Origin: Gammaproteobacteria bacterium
GTDB lineage: Bacteria > Pseudomonadota > Gammaproteobacteria > SZUA-229
Assembly: GCA_015488295.1 (NCBI GenBank)
Contig: WFOC01000019.1
Location: 1-52,216 of the forward strand
DNA: 52,216 nt
Direction of reading: 5' to 3'
Both the position numbers and the translations under genes were made by a program. The notes under the pieces are model-generated. The model was not told the DNA's origin and searched no databases. It saw only the letters and a program-made list of their open reading frames with translations. Shown piece after piece: positions 16,590 through 26,441 of the stretch. Position 1 is the stretch's first letter; every line of letters begins with the position of its first letter.

Positions 16590-17648
16590 TTATTTATCCG
16601 GGTCGCCGTACACTTTTGGCTGTGTGTAATAGTCGATCAGTGGCGCTGCCATGTTCATCAGTACCACGGCGAAAGCGATGCCGTCCGGGTAGCCGCCCCA
16701 GCTGCGAATGATGTATACCAGCGCGCCGATGCAGGCACCGTAGATCCAGCGACCTCTTGGTGTGGTGCTGGCAGTGACCGGATCGGTGGCGATAAAAAAG
16801 GCGCACAACATGGTGCCGCCGCTGAAAATATGAAACAGTGATGAGCTGTTGGTGGCGTAATCCATCACGGCAAAAATATTAGAGATAAAAATCAGGCTGA
16901 TCAGAAAAGCGGTGGGGATGCGCCAGTCGATGACATTTTTTTTGATCAGCCAGATGCCGCCGCCAAGAAATAAAAGATTGATCCACTGCCAGCCGGTGCC
17001 GCTGATGCTGGAAAACAGCGGGCTGTATTCGACGTTGTTGCGGGTTTCGATCACGTCATGAAACTGGTTGAGCTGGGTCTTGATCAGGTCAATCGGTGTG
17101 GCCATGGAAATACTGTCGATGCTTGCGCCACCGGGAAGCTGCCCCAGAAACACCCAGTTGAAAGTGGTGCTGAAATCCGGCCAGCCGCTGCTATCTCCAA
17201 GCGTAACGCCCAGCGGTGCTGACCACATGGTCATCTCGCGCGGGAATGAGATCATAACCACGATATAACCGACCATGGCCGGGTTAAACGGGTTGAAGCC
17301 CAGACCACCGTACAGATGTTTGGCCATGGCTATTGCAGAAATGGAGGCGATGACGGTGATCCACCACGGCGCTAACGAAGGCAGCGCCAGTGCCAGCAGG
17401 CAGGCAGTGAGCAGGGCGCTGCCATCCAGTAGCGAATCGGTGACATTGCGTTTCCGCAGTTTAAGAATGATGGCTTCGGTGCTCAGGCAGACGCTGATGG
17501 CGATCAGCAGGTTAAACAAAACGCCCCAGCCGAAAAAGTAGATAGCTGCCAGGGTGCCGGGAATCAGCGCGTACAGCACGTTGTACATCATGTCCTGAAC
17601 GGAGATGTCCTGCTTGATGTGCGGCGATGGTGTGCGTTTGAATAACAT
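16590..17648 (-). CDS. rsxD: Rnf/Rsx electron transport complex subunit D
   Basis: 352-residue membrane subunit with about nine helices. The covalent flavin site appears as SMATP at 181-185 (Thr184), in line with the Thr-FMN of RnfD proteins, although the residue before Ala-Thr is Met rather than the more usual small residue. Other landmarks: LYGGLGFNPFNPAMVGY and a second conserved stretch FIATDPVTASTTPRGRWIYG. It lies 4 bp downstream of rsxC. Confidence 0.96.
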   Translation of the reverse strand: MLFKRTPSPHIKQDISVQDMMYNVLYALIPGTLAAIYFFGWGVLFNLLIAISVCLSTEAIILKLRKRNVTDSLLDGSALLTACLLALALPSLAPWWITVIASISAIAMAKHLYGGLGFNPFNPAMVGYIVVMISFPREMTMWSAPLGVTLGDSSGWPDFSTTFNWVFLGQLPGGASIDSISMATPIDLIKTQLNQFHDVIETRNNVEYSPLFSSISGTGWQWINLLFLGGGIWLIKKNVIDWRIPTAFLISLIFISNIFAVMDYATNSSSLFHIFSGGTMLCAFFIATDPVTASTTPRGRWIYGACIGALVYIIRSWGGYPDGIAFAVVLMNMAAPLIDYYTQPKVYGDPDK

Positions 17649-17652
17649 TTAT

Positions 17653-19281
17653 TTATTCCGCCTCTTTGTTTTTATTTCTTTCGGCTTTCTTTGCCTGCGC
17701 ACGGGCGATGGCTTCGGCGATAACGGCGCGTTTGTTATCGGTGTCACTTTTTGATTTACCATTTTCAGAATCGCTGGCGGCGGCATCGTCTGCTTTCTTC
17801 TTTAACAGCTCGCGTTTTTTGCGCAGTTTTTCTTCGCGTTCCTGTTTTATTTTTTCCAGCCGGCGCTGGTGTGCTTCGTGGCGCTCGCGTGAGATGTCGG
17901 AAGCGCGGCGTTCACGTTCCTGCTGCCATATCAGGGTTTTTGCGTGACGGTAATACTGTACCAGAGGAATGTCGCTGGGGCAGACATAGGCGCAGCAGCC
18001 GCATTCGATGCAGTCGAACAGGTTGTGTTCCTGCAGGCGGTCAACATTGTGGCTGCTGGCGTACCAGTATAGCTGTTGTGGCAGCAAGCGTACCGGGCAA
18101 ACCTCGACACATTTGCCGCAGCGGATGCAGGGCATGTGTTTTTCTTTGTGCGGGTTGTCTTCTTTTGCTGTGACCAGCAGACAGTTGCTGGCTTTGACCA
18201 CGGGCAGGGCATCGGTGTTGAGAGAAAAGCCCATCATCGGACCGCCCATAATAAGTTCGTCGCTGTTTTCTGTGTAGCCGCCACAGTGTTCGATGCAGGC
18301 CTGCATTGGTGTGCCGATCAGGACTTCGATGTTCTGTGGTTTTTTTACGCCGTGACCGGTGACGGTGACGATGCGAGAGATCAGTGGTTCAGCGTGATGT
18401 ATCGCGCGGTGGACGGTGTAGGCGGTGGCGACATTGTGGCACAGTATGCCAAGCTCTACCGGGTAATGGCCTTTTGGCACTTCCTTGCCGGTGATGATTT
18501 GTATCAGTTGTTTCTCGCCGCCGCTGGGGTATTTGGTAGGGATAACCTGAATGCTGAAAAAGCCGGTGCCATCCTGATCGATGGCTGACTGCATGGCGGC
18601 AATGGCTTCGGGTTTGTTGTCTTCAATAGCAATGATGCAGCGCCGGGCCTTGATAATGTGGCCGATAATGTCTGCGCCGGAGATAATTTCTCCGGCACGC
18701 TCGCGCATCAGCATGTCGTCGCAGGTGATATAGGGTTCGCATTCCACGCCGTTGAGCAGCAGGGTGTTAACGTCGGTTTCAGTCTGCTTGACTGAGGACG
18801 GGAAGGTTGCGCCCCCCAGGCCAACAATGCCGGAATCACGTATGATTTTGCGTAGATCGGATGAGTTTTTGTGGTTGTACTCAGCGCCCAGTGGCTGACG
18901 TTCCTGCCACTCATCCTTAAAGTCGTTTTCAATAAAGACACACAGATCAGATAAGCCGGAAATGTGCGGGACTTCATGCTGTGCAATATCGGTGACGGTG
19001 CCGGAGACCGGTGCATGTACAGCAGCGCTTAACAGGTCGCCGGGGCGGGCCAGCATTTGCCCTTTCAAAACCCGGTCGCCGACTTTTACCATCGGCTGGC
19101 TGATGACACCGATGTGCTGCTGTAACGGCACAATATATTGCTTGCATGGTTCCATGTCAGCAATTGGTTTTGTTGTAGACAGGCTTTTATATGCGTCCAG
19201 AGTCAGGCCGCCATTAAATTTACTCAGGTGCGGGGTGATGGTGGCTGCGCTGTTGTGTTTCATCTTAATGGATTCTGTCAT
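17653..19281 (-). CDS. rsxC: Rnf/Rsx electron transport complex subunit C
   Basis: 542 residues. An N-terminal barrel-sandwich domain is followed by the NADH/FMN-binding core (GIVGLGGATFPSSVK at 151-165, LLLNGVECEPYIT at 174-186), an SLBB-like region, and two 4Fe-4S motifs: C385, C388, C391, C395 (CIRCGKCVEVCP) and C424, C427, C430, C434 (CIECGCCAYVCP). The last 90 residues are a highly charged, Lys/Glu/Ala-rich tail, probably helical, as in many gammaproteobacterial RsxC proteins. It is the peripheral NADH-oxidising subunit. The gap to rsxB is 3 bp. Confidence 0.96.
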   Translation of the reverse strand: MTESIKMKHNSAATITPHLSKFNGGLTLDAYKSLSTTKPIADMEPCKQYIVPLQQHIGVISQPMVKVGDRVLKGQMLARPGDLLSAAVHAPVSGTVTDIAQHEVPHISGLSDLCVFIENDFKDEWQERQPLGAEYNHKNSSDLRKIIRDSGIVGLGGATFPSSVKQTETDVNTLLLNGVECEPYITCDDMLMRERAGEIISGADIIGHIIKARRCIIAIEDNKPEAIAAMQSAIDQDGTGFFSIQVIPTKYPSGGEKQLIQIITGKEVPKGHYPVELGILCHNVATAYTVHRAIHHAEPLISRIVTVTGHGVKKPQNIEVLIGTPMQACIEHCGGYTENSDELIMGGPMMGFSLNTDALPVVKASNCLLVTAKEDNPHKEKHMPCIRCGKCVEVCPVRLLPQQLYWYASSHNVDRLQEHNLFDCIECGCCAYVCPSDIPLVQYYRHAKTLIWQQERERRASDISRERHEAHQRRLEKIKQEREEKLRKKRELLKKKADDAAASDSENGKSKSDTDNKRAVIAEAIARAQAKKAERNKNKEAE

Positions 19282-19284
19282 CGC

Positions 19285-19845
19285 TTAGAGTGCATGAGGA
19301 GCAACGTGTTCAGCTTCGGGTAATTCAGCGACCCATTCACGCACTGTTGGTTCAACTTCAAAGACATGAATACAGTCTACCGGACATGGTGGAATGCACA
19401 GGTCGCAGCCGGTGCATTCGGATTCGATCACAGTGTGCATCTGCTTGGCCGTGCCCAGAATGGCATCGACCGGGCAGGCCTGGATGCACAGTGTGCAGCC
19501 GATGCAAACCTGTTCGTCGATGCGTACGATGGTGCGTGTCTTTTTGGCGACACCGTTTTCAGCATTGAGGGGTTTTGCTTCAACCCCCAGCAAATCAGCC
19601 AGTGCGATGATGGTTGCCTCGCCACCGGGTGGGCACTGGTTGATGTCGGCTTCGCCTTTGGCCAGCGCTTCGGCGTAAGGGCGGCAGCCGGGGTAGGTGC
19701 ATTGGCCGCATTGTGTTTGCGGCAGCAGGGCATCAATCTTGTCGACCACCGGGTCGCCTTCCACTTTAAAACGCACGGCGGAGTAGGCCAGTATTAATCC
19801 AAAAATACTGGCGATAACAGCGAGTGTGATGATGACGGTTAACAT
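19285..19845 (-). CDS. rsxB: Rnf/Rsx electron transport complex subunit B
   Basis: 186-residue multi-cluster ferredoxin. An N-terminal membrane anchor (2-22) precedes an Fe-S domain with C46, C49, C54 and C71 ([15 protein letters not shown]) and two 4Fe-4S motifs, C114/117/120/124 and C144/147/150/154. Electrons pass from RsxC through RsxB towards the membrane flavins or exchange with ferredoxin. It lies 22 bp downstream of rsxA. Confidence 0.96.
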   Translation of the reverse strand: MLTVIITLAVIASIFGLILAYSAVRFKVEGDPVVDKIDALLPQTQCGQCTYPGCRPYAEALAKGEADINQCPPGGEATIIALADLLGVEAKPLNAENGVAKKTRTIVRIDEQVCIGCTLCIQACPVDAILGTAKQMHTVIESECTGCDLCIPPCPVDCIHVFEVEPTVREWVAELPEAEHVAPHAL

Positions 19846-19867
19846 GGCTGAATTTAAATCTGAGCGT

Positions 19868-20449
19868 TTAGACTTTGATCAGTCCGGCGAAGCCCATAAA
19901 AGCGAGCGACATGATGCCGGCGGTGATCAGGGCAATGGACGTTCCCTGAAAGGCTTCCGGCACGTCGGCAACGTTGATGCGTTCACGCAGGGCGGAAAAT
20001 AAAATCAGTACCAGTGAAAAACCGACCGCTGCACCGAAGCCATAAAACAGGGATTGCAAAAAGCCATGTTGCTCCTGCACGTTGAGTAGAGCAACACCGA
20101 GTACCGCGCAGTTGGTGGTGATCAATGGCAGAAAAATGCCGAGCACGTTGTATAGCAGCGGGCTGGTTTTGTGTACCACCATTTCGGTGAACTGCACCAC
20201 CACCGCGATGACCAGAATGAACATGATGGTGCGCATGTATTCTAGATTCAGCGGTGCCAGGATGTATTCGTTGACCAGATAACTGCTGACTGATGACAGT
20301 GTGAGTACGAAGGTGGTAGCCAGTGCCATGCCCATGGCCGTTTCCAGTTTTCGTGAGACACCCATGAACGGACACAGGCCGAGAAATTTGACCAGCACGA
20401 AATTGTTAACCAGTATGGTGCTCAGCAGGATGAGGGCGAATTCTGTCAT
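19868..20449 (-). CDS. rsxA: Rnf/Rsx electron transport complex subunit A
   Basis: 193-residue membrane subunit with six helices, first gene of the rsxABCDGE-nth run. Landmarks: [20 protein letters not shown] at about residues 15-34 and [18 protein letters not shown] at about 105-122, each carrying a conserved membrane cysteine. It starts [17 protein letters not shown]. The promoter should lie in the 130 bp between this gene and the diguanylate cyclase gene. Confidence 0.96.
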   Translation of the reverse strand: MTEFALILLSTILVNNFVLVKFLGLCPFMGVSRKLETAMGMALATTFVLTLSSVSSYLVNEYILAPLNLEYMRTIMFILVIAVVVQFTEMVVHKTSPLLYNVLGIFLPLITTNCAVLGVALLNVQEQHGFLQSLFYGFGAAVGFSLVLILFSALRERINVADVPEAFQGTSIALITAGIMSLAFMGFAGLIKV

Positions 20450-20580
20450 GCGCGCATTCTAGCAGATTGCGCTCCGGTATTTTATTGATTTAAGTTATGA
20501 AAAACTGAATAGAATCAATAAGGAAAGTAAGTTTTTATGACAATTCTGACAAAGGTGTGTGCTTTGCATTACTCGTTGCA

Positions 20581-21909
20581 TTACCCGCCACTGGCATGCT
20601 GTAATTCTGAGTCTTCGATACTTTGCAGATCGGCGGATACCTGGTTGCGGCCGTTTTTCTTGGAATTATAAACGGCGCTGTCTGCAGCCTTGTAGAGTTT
20701 GTCGAAATCTTCGCCGTGCTGTTTTATCAATGAAGCCACGCCGATGCTGGCGGTGACTCTGAGACCGGAGGGTTTTGCCAGTTCGATCATGGAGCGGATG
20801 TTTTCGCCTTTGTGCATGGCATCGTAGATGGTGCAGTGTGGCAGTAATACTAGAAATTCTTCGCCGCCGATGCGTGACACGATGTCGCCCTGGCGGCAGC
20901 TGGACATCAGGATTTTTCCGACTTCAGAAAGCACGATGTCACCGGTGGTGTGTCCGAATGCGTCATTGACGTTTTTAAAACGGTCAAGGTCGAGAATCAT
21001 GACGCTTAACGGGTAGTTGTAACGCAACGCGTCCTTGATATATTTCGGCGCGTAATCTGACAGGCTGTGCCGGTTGTGGCAGGTGGTCAGCTGGTCGGTC
21101 ATGGCGATGTTAAATAATGCGCGTTGTTGCTCGCGTACCTGGTCGGCCAGACGCTTGTTGATGATTAAATTATTCACTCGCGCTGCCAGTTCTTCTTCGA
21201 TGGGTGGTTTGGTAACGTAATCGTTGATACCGGCGTGCAGCAAATCGATACGCATCTGTGCTTCATCGTGGCCGGTCATGGCCAGAATAGGAATTTTTGC
21301 AGAGTGTGTGTTCGAGGCACGAATCATGCGCACCAGTGACAGCCCGTCCATGGTGCCTTCCAGCATGACATCGGTAATGAGCAGGTCATATTCATTATCG
21401 GTGAAGGCGTGAAAGGCTTCCTCGGCAGTCGCAAAGTGCGTAATCTCAAGGTTCAGTTTTTTCAGGTACTTGGTAACGATGTGTGCCACCGAGGCACTGT
21501 CTTCCACGTACAGCACACGGCCGCCCTGAATATCAAACTTCTGTTCGCCCTGAATGTAATAGCGGATGCTGGACTTCAGGTAGGTAATGTTGGTCTTTGG
21601 AAAAATATCCTTGATGCCGGCCGAACGTGCATTTTTCAGCAGGGTTTCGTTGGGCTCCGAGGTGAGCAGGATGACCGGTGTTTGCAGTTCTGAATTTTTA
21701 CAGTATTCAATAAATGCCGAGCCGCTGTTGTCGAAGATGTGCTGTGAAGCAATGATTAGATCGTATCGGGTTTCATCACCGGTGTTAGCGATGAGTTCCA
21801 GACCTTCTTCGCCGGTGCGTACACAGCTAACAGTGCAATCGAGCTCGATGAGTAGATCGCGCAGGATTTTCTGGAATAGCCGGCCGTTTTCGAGGATAAG
21901 TACTTTCAT
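20581..21909 (-). CDS. Double-receiver response regulator with GGDEF diguanylate cyclase domain
   Basis: 442 residues. Receiver 1 (about 1-120) lacks the phospho-acceptor: the usual Asp is Ser55 (YDLIIASQH), so it is probably a pseudo-receiver. Receiver 2 (about 130-250) is intact, with Asp180 in LLITDVML, Thr212 and Lys234. The GGDEF domain follows (270-425): TDQLTTCHNR, DLDRFKNVND, an inhibitory RQGD at 339-342 and active site GGEEF at 348-352, spaced by five residues as in product-inhibited cyclases. It should make c-di-GMP when receiver 2 is phosphorylated. No histidine kinase is encoded nearby. It stands alone between rsxA and metG. Confidence 0.9.
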   Translation of the reverse strand: MKVLILENGRLFQKILRDLLIELDCTVSCVRTGEEGLELIANTGDETRYDLIIASQHIFDNSGSAFIEYCKNSELQTPVILLTSEPNETLLKNARSAGIKDIFPKTNITYLKSSIRYYIQGEQKFDIQGGRVLYVEDSASVAHIVTKYLKKLNLEITHFATAEEAFHAFTDNEYDLLITDVMLEGTMDGLSLVRMIRASNTHSAKIPILAMTGHDEAQMRIDLLHAGINDYVTKPPIEEELAARVNNLIINKRLADQVREQQRALFNIAMTDQLTTCHNRHSLSDYAPKYIKDALRYNYPLSVMILDLDRFKNVNDAFGHTTGDIVLSEVGKILMSSCRQGDIVSRIGGEEFLVLLPHCTIYDAMHKGENIRSMIELAKPSGLRVTASIGVASLIKQHGEDFDKLYKAADSAVYNSKKNGRNQVSADLQSIEDSELQHASGG

Positions 21910-22043
21910 TGACTAACAGTATATATAGTCAATAAATAAACTTTTACACATTATGACAAAGTGTCATTTATTGCGGATGTACGGAAGTTTTGTAGGGGCT
22001 TTTTTGCTTTTTAAAAACCAGTCTAATTTATGGCGGATGTTTT

Positions 22044-24104
22044 TTATTTTACCTTCATGCCCGGCACAGCGCCGTCATCGGGGTTGAGGATAAATAAATC
22101 CTTGCCACCGGGTCCAGCGGCAAGAACCATGCCTTCGGATAAACCAAAACGCATCTTGCGCGGTGCCAGGTTGGCCACCATGACGGTGAGCTTGCCTTCC
22201 AGGTCTTCCGGTTTGTAAGCCGATTTGATGCCGGCAAAAACATTTTTGCTCTGGCCGCCTAAATCCAGTGTCAGCTGTAGTAACTTGTCCGCGCCTTCGA
22301 CGTGTTCGGCTTTGACGATTCTGGCGATGCGTAGATCGATTTTGGCGAAGTCGTCGAAGCTGATTTCATCGGCGATGGGGTCGTCAGCCAGCGGGCCGGC
22401 CTGTTGAGCAACCTGGGTTGTTTCTTTTACTGGCATGCTTTCGGTAGATGCTTCAGTCATGGCTTCGATCTGCTCTTTTTCGATACGGGTGAGTAGTGGT
22501 TTGAATTTGTTGATCTTGTGCGAAAGCAAAGGCTGCGCGATGTTTGCCCATGTCAGCTCGGTGTTTAAAAAGGCTTCTGATTTTTCAGCAGTGGCTGGCA
22601 GGATGGGTTTTAAATAAGTCATCAACAGGCGGAACATGTTCAGCCCCTGGCTGCAGATTTTTTGCACTTCATCTTCGCGGCCTTCTTCCTTGATCAAAAC
22701 CCAGGGTTTGTTTTCGTCGATATAAACGTTGGCTTTGTCGGCCTGTGCCATGATCTCGCGCACGGCTTTGTTATATTCGCGGTTTTCGTAAAATTCGGCG
22801 ATCTGTTCACCGGCGGCGACGATGTCGTTGTACAGCTCTGGCTCAGGCAGTTCGGCGGACAATTGTTTGTCGAATTTTTTGGTGATGAAACCGGCGCAGC
22901 GACTGGCGATGTTGACCACCTTGCCGACCAGATCGGAGTTCACGCGCTGCATGAAATCTTCCAGATTCAGGTCGATGTCATCGACCCCGGAAGACAGTTT
23001 GGCGGTGTAGTAGTAGCGTAAATACTCCGGGTTTAAATTTTCCAGGTAAGTGCGCGCTTTAATGAAGGTGCCGCGTGACTTTGACATTTTCTGACCGTTG
23101 ACGGTAAGAAAGCCGTGACAGAAAACCGCGGTCGGTTTGCGATAACCCGCGCCGTCCAGAACTGCTGGCCAGAATAAAGTATGAAAGCGGGCGATGTCTT
23201 TGCCGATGAAATGGTACAGCTCGGTTTTGCTTTCGTCAGCATCACCGGCGCGCCAGTAGTTATCAAAGTTGACCTTGTTATTGTCGCAGAAGTTTTTGAA
23301 GCTCGCCATGTAACCCATGGGTGCGTCCATCCACACATAAAAATATTTGCCTGGCGCATCAGGGATTTCAAAACCCCAGTAAGGTGCGTTGCGTGAGATG
23401 TCCCAGTCTTTTAAACCTTCTTCAAACCATTCGTCGAGTTTATTGGCGACTTCTTTTTGCACGTGACCTTCTTTCAGCCATTGCTGCAGCATGTCGGAAA
23501 AATCACTGAGCTTGAAAAAATACTGTTCGGAATCTTTTTCAATCGGTGTTGCGCCGCTGACCGCTGATACCGGGTTTTTCAGTTCGGTTGGGTCATAAGT
23601 GGCACCACAGACTTCGCAGTTGTCGCCGTACTGGTCATCCGCGCCGCATTTCGGGCAGTTGCCCTTGATGAAGCGATCCGGCAGAAACATCTCGGCTTCC
23701 GGGTCGTAAGCCTGCTTGATGGTTTTGGTGTGGATGTGACCTTCGTCGCGCAGCTTGAGATAAATGCTGGAAGCAAACTCGCGGTTTTCATCGGAGTGGG
23801 TACTGTAATAATTATCGAAGTCGATGAGAAAATCAGCGAAGTCAGCTTCGTGTTCTTTTTTGGTGGCGGCGATCAGTTCTTCCGGCGTGATGCCGTCCTG
23901 ACGTGCGCGCAACATGATGGGGGTGCCATGAGCATCATCGGCGCAGACGTAATAACAGGTATTGTCGCGCAGGCGCTGGAAGCGTGCCCAGATGTCGGTC
24001 TGGATATATTCCACCAGGTGGCCGAGGTGAATCGGGCCGTTGGCGTAGGGCAGGGCGCTGGTGACCAGAATCTTGCGTTCTGAATCGTTGGACTTATGGC
24101 TCAT
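22044..24104 (-). CDS. metG: Methionine--tRNA ligase
   Basis: 686 residues, the long bacterial form. The class I signature PIHLGH is at about 20-25; a zinc-binding knob is formed by [18 protein letters not shown]; the second signature is KMSKS in [12 protein letters not shown]. The C-terminal roughly 110 residues (from [20 protein letters not shown]) are the Trbp111-like tRNA-binding and dimerisation domain. It attaches methionine to initiator and elongator tRNA. It is transcribed away from mrp, as in E. coli. Confidence 0.98.
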   Translation of the reverse strand: MSHKSNDSERKILVTSALPYANGPIHLGHLVEYIQTDIWARFQRLRDNTCYYVCADDAHGTPIMLRARQDGITPEELIAATKKEHEADFADFLIDFDNYYSTHSDENREFASSIYLKLRDEGHIHTKTIKQAYDPEAEMFLPDRFIKGNCPKCGADDQYGDNCEVCGATYDPTELKNPVSAVSGATPIEKDSEQYFFKLSDFSDMLQQWLKEGHVQKEVANKLDEWFEEGLKDWDISRNAPYWGFEIPDAPGKYFYVWMDAPMGYMASFKNFCDNNKVNFDNYWRAGDADESKTELYHFIGKDIARFHTLFWPAVLDGAGYRKPTAVFCHGFLTVNGQKMSKSRGTFIKARTYLENLNPEYLRYYYTAKLSSGVDDIDLNLEDFMQRVNSDLVGKVVNIASRCAGFITKKFDKQLSAELPEPELYNDIVAAGEQIAEFYENREYNKAVREIMAQADKANVYIDENKPWVLIKEEGREDEVQKICSQGLNMFRLLMTYLKPILPATAEKSEAFLNTELTWANIAQPLLSHKINKFKPLLTRIEKEQIEAMTEASTESMPVKETTQVAQQAGPLADDPIADEISFDDFAKIDLRIARIVKAEHVEGADKLLQLTLDLGGQSKNVFAGIKSAYKPEDLEGKLTVMVANLAPRKMRFGLSEGMVLAAGPGGKDLFILNPDDGAVPGMKVK

Positions 24105-24571
24105 GTTTAAAGAAAACGGGCTGGATTATAAAGGGCGCACAATTTAGCATTTTGCCGGGTTTATTGCACGAAAAACCCTGTTCGTCGTTGTCAGCGGCCA
24201 TGCAGGTAGGGTGGGCACGTTATTTGTGCACACGGGAAAATATCGACCCATACCGCGTGGGCCCGCGTGGGCAAAAAAATTTGCCCACCTTACGGTTTAG
24301 CTTTGGCTGAAACAACAAAATACCGCGTGGGCACAAATAACGTGTCCACCCTACGGGTTGGGTTTGCTCGCATGATCAGGACTTGAAAACAGACAATCTG
24401 CCCACATATCAAGCAGCCTACCTACTTAGGGTTAGTGTGCCTCCCCTGAAAAGCTAAGGTTAAATCAGTGACTTATTACTGTAGAATACGGCATCCAGAA
24501 TTTACACACATATTTTTAGACATAAACTTTCGGCACGTTGTTTGAAGTCGCCGACCGATGCGGAGTTCGCC
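24105..24571. other. metG/mrp divergent intergenic region with repeats
   Basis: 467 bp without a gene. The middle (24206-24354) is a large nested inverted repeat, listed separately; the rest should contain both promoters. The part from 24355 to 24571 shows no further structure I can support. Confidence 0.6.
24206..24354. repeat. Nested inverted repeat of the GTAGGGTGGGCAC family
   Basis: The left arm begins GTAGGGTGGGCACGTTATTT (24206 onward, to 24229) and the right arm ends AACGTGTCCACCCTAC (from 24331, to 24354); the 24-bp arms differ at one position. Inside lies a smaller unit, CCGCGTGGGCAAAAAAATTT then GCCCACCTTACGG, about 24262-24296. Sequences of this kind are widespread non-coding repeats in proteobacteria and fold into long hairpins. 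Nothing here encodes a protein. Confidence 0.8.
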
Positions 24572-25660
24572 ATGAGCGTTACAAAAGAACAAGTTGAATC
24601 AGCCCTTAAACAATATATCGACCCTTATCTTGAAAAAGACCCCGTTACTGCCGGTGTGGTAAAAGACATCGCCATTGACGGTGGCGACGTGAAAGTCAAA
24701 ATTGTACTGGGTTATCCGGCCTATGGCTTTGTCGATAAACTGTCTGACGAACTGAAAGCCAAAATTGAAGCCGTTGACGGCGTATCTTCAGCAGAAGTTG
24801 ATGCCAGCTGGGAAATCGGCAGCCACAGCGTGCAGGGCGGCATGAATCCGCTGGAAGGTATCAAGAACGTTATCGCGGTTGCTTCCGGCAAGGGCGGCGT
24901 GGGTAAATCAACGACCGCCGTCAACCTGGCGCTGGCATTGCAGAAAGAAGGCGCACGCGTCGGTATTCTGGATGCTGATATTTACGGCCCGAGTATTCCG
25001 CGTATGTTAGGTATTGAAGGCAAACCGGAATCATCTGACGGCAAATCACTGGAGCCAATGGGTGGCCACGGTTTGCAGGCCATGTCGATTGGTTTCATGA
25101 TCGACGAAGAAACACCGATGATCTGGCGTGGTCCGATGGTGACACAGGCGCTGGAGCAGCTACTGCGTGATACCCGCTGGAAATCACTGGATTACCTGAT
25201 CATCGATCTGCCTCCCGGCACCGGTGATGTGCAATTAACGCTGGCGCAGAAAGTGCCGGTCAGTGGCGCGGTTATTGTGACCACACCGCAGGACATCGCC
25301 TTACTGGATGCCCGTAAAGGCCTGAAGATGTTTGAGAAGGTTGAAGTGCCCGTACTGGGTGTGGTTGAAAACATGAGTATTCACATCTGTTCTGAATGTG
25401 GCCATGCCGAGCATATCTTCGGTCAGGGCGGCGGTGAGAAAATGTGTGAATTGCACAATGTTGATTTCCTTGGCGCTTTGCCGCTGGATATTGACATCCG
25501 TATCAATGCTGACGATGGTCACCCTTCTGTGGCAGACGATCCTGAAAGCAAGGCTTCGCATATCTATCGTGACATCGCACGTCGCACAGCGGCCAAACTT
25601 TCGCTGAAAGCAAAAGACTATTCTGCCAAATTCCCGAATATTGTTATTCAGAATAATTAA
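24572..25660 (+). CDS. apbC: Iron-sulfur cluster carrier protein, Mrp/NBP35 family ATPase
   Basis: 362 residues from the ATG at 24572 (GGAG 6 nt upstream). An N-terminal MIP18/DUF59-like domain (about 1-85) is followed by the P-loop ATPase with the deviant Walker A GKGGVGKST at 106-114, and a CxxC pair in HICSECGHAEH that binds a bridging 4Fe-4S cluster. It carries and transfers Fe-S clusters in the cytoplasm. The longer frame starting at TTG 24542 is not needed. Divergent from metG, as in E. coli; a hairpin terminator follows. Confidence 0.95.
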   Translation: MSVTKEQVESALKQYIDPYLEKDPVTAGVVKDIAIDGGDVKVKIVLGYPAYGFVDKLSDELKAKIEAVDGVSSAEVDASWEIGSHSVQGGMNPLEGIKNVIAVASGKGGVGKSTTAVNLALALQKEGARVGILDADIYGPSIPRMLGIEGKPESSDGKSLEPMGGHGLQAMSIGFMIDEETPMIWRGPMVTQALEQLLRDTRWKSLDYLIIDLPPGTGDVQLTLAQKVPVSGAVIVTTPQDIALLDARKGLKMFEKVEVPVLGVVENMSIHICSECGHAEHIFGQGGGEKMCELHNVDFLGALPLDIDIRINADDGHPSVADDPESKASHIYRDIARRTAAKLSLKAKDYSAKFPNIVIQNN

Positions 25661-25680
25661 AGTCGTTTTTGTCTTTTTTG

Positions 25681-25710
25681 AAAAAAGCAGCCTGATGGCT
25701 GCTTTTTTTA
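25681..25710 (+). terminator. Rho-independent terminator after mrp/apbC
   Basis: AAAAAAGCAGCC (25681-25692), loop TGAT, GGCTGCTTTTTT (25697-25708): a 12-bp stem whose right arm ends in a T-run, 20 bp after the stop codon. Confidence 0.92.
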
Positions 25711-25790
25711 TGCCTGTTTTCGTTGCTGTCGGGGATAAATAATATATAGTCCGTTGACGTTCATATCTATTGCAGCACCGGAGCAATCAC

Positions 25791-26387
25791 ATGGAAACCT
25801 CAACTATCGTAACCTGGATCATCATCAGCCTGGCTGTGTTTTATGTTATCAGTATTTTCAATCAGCTGGTGTCACTGAAAAACCGCTATAAAAATGCTTT
25901 TGCACAGATCGAAGTACAGTTAAAACGTCGTTACGATTTGATTCCCAATTTGATCGAGACCGCCAAAGGTTATATGAAGCATGAGCGTGAGACGCTGGAC
26001 GCGGTGATCAGCGCACGTAATGCTGCATCGAGTGGCCTGGAAGCAGCAAAAAACAATCCCGGTGATGCTGACGTGATGGGTATTCTGTCGCAGGCTGAAG
26101 GCAAGTTATCCGGTGCGCTTGGCCGCTTTAATATGGTGATGGAAGATTATCCTGACTTAAAAGCCAATCAGAACATGATGCAGTTAAGCGAAGAGCTGAC
26201 CAGCACGGAAAATCGGGTGGCGTTTGCACGGCAGGCATTTAATGACAGCGTGATGCAATACAACACCTATAAACAGTCTTTTCCGCAAAACCTTCTTGCC
26301 GGACCGTTTGGTCATGCCGCCGATGCCAGCCTGCTGGAATTTGAAGACAGTGCCGAGATACAGGCCGCACCGAAAGTCGAGTTTTGA
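25791..26387 (+). CDS. lemA: LemA family protein
   Basis: 198 residues from the ATG at 25791 (GGAG 8 nt upstream). It has one N-terminal membrane helix (about 5-25) and a long helical domain with the family signatures [37 protein letters not shown] and [19 protein letters not shown]. LemA proteins have an extracytoplasmic helical bundle of unknown role and often occur next to an M48 protease, as here (gap of 54 bp). Confidence 0.93.
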   Translation: METSTIVTWIIISLAVFYVISIFNQLVSLKNRYKNAFAQIEVQLKRRYDLIPNLIETAKGYMKHERETLDAVISARNAASSGLEAAKNNPGDADVMGILSQAEGKLSGALGRFNMVMEDYPDLKANQNMMQLSEELTSTENRVAFARQAFNDSVMQYNTYKQSFPQNLLAGPFGHAADASLLEFEDSAEIQAAPKVEF

Positions 26388-26441
26388 ACTGTAAGTTTTA
26401 AGTTGTTAATTTAGATGTCTACTTATAACTTTCTTTAATCT

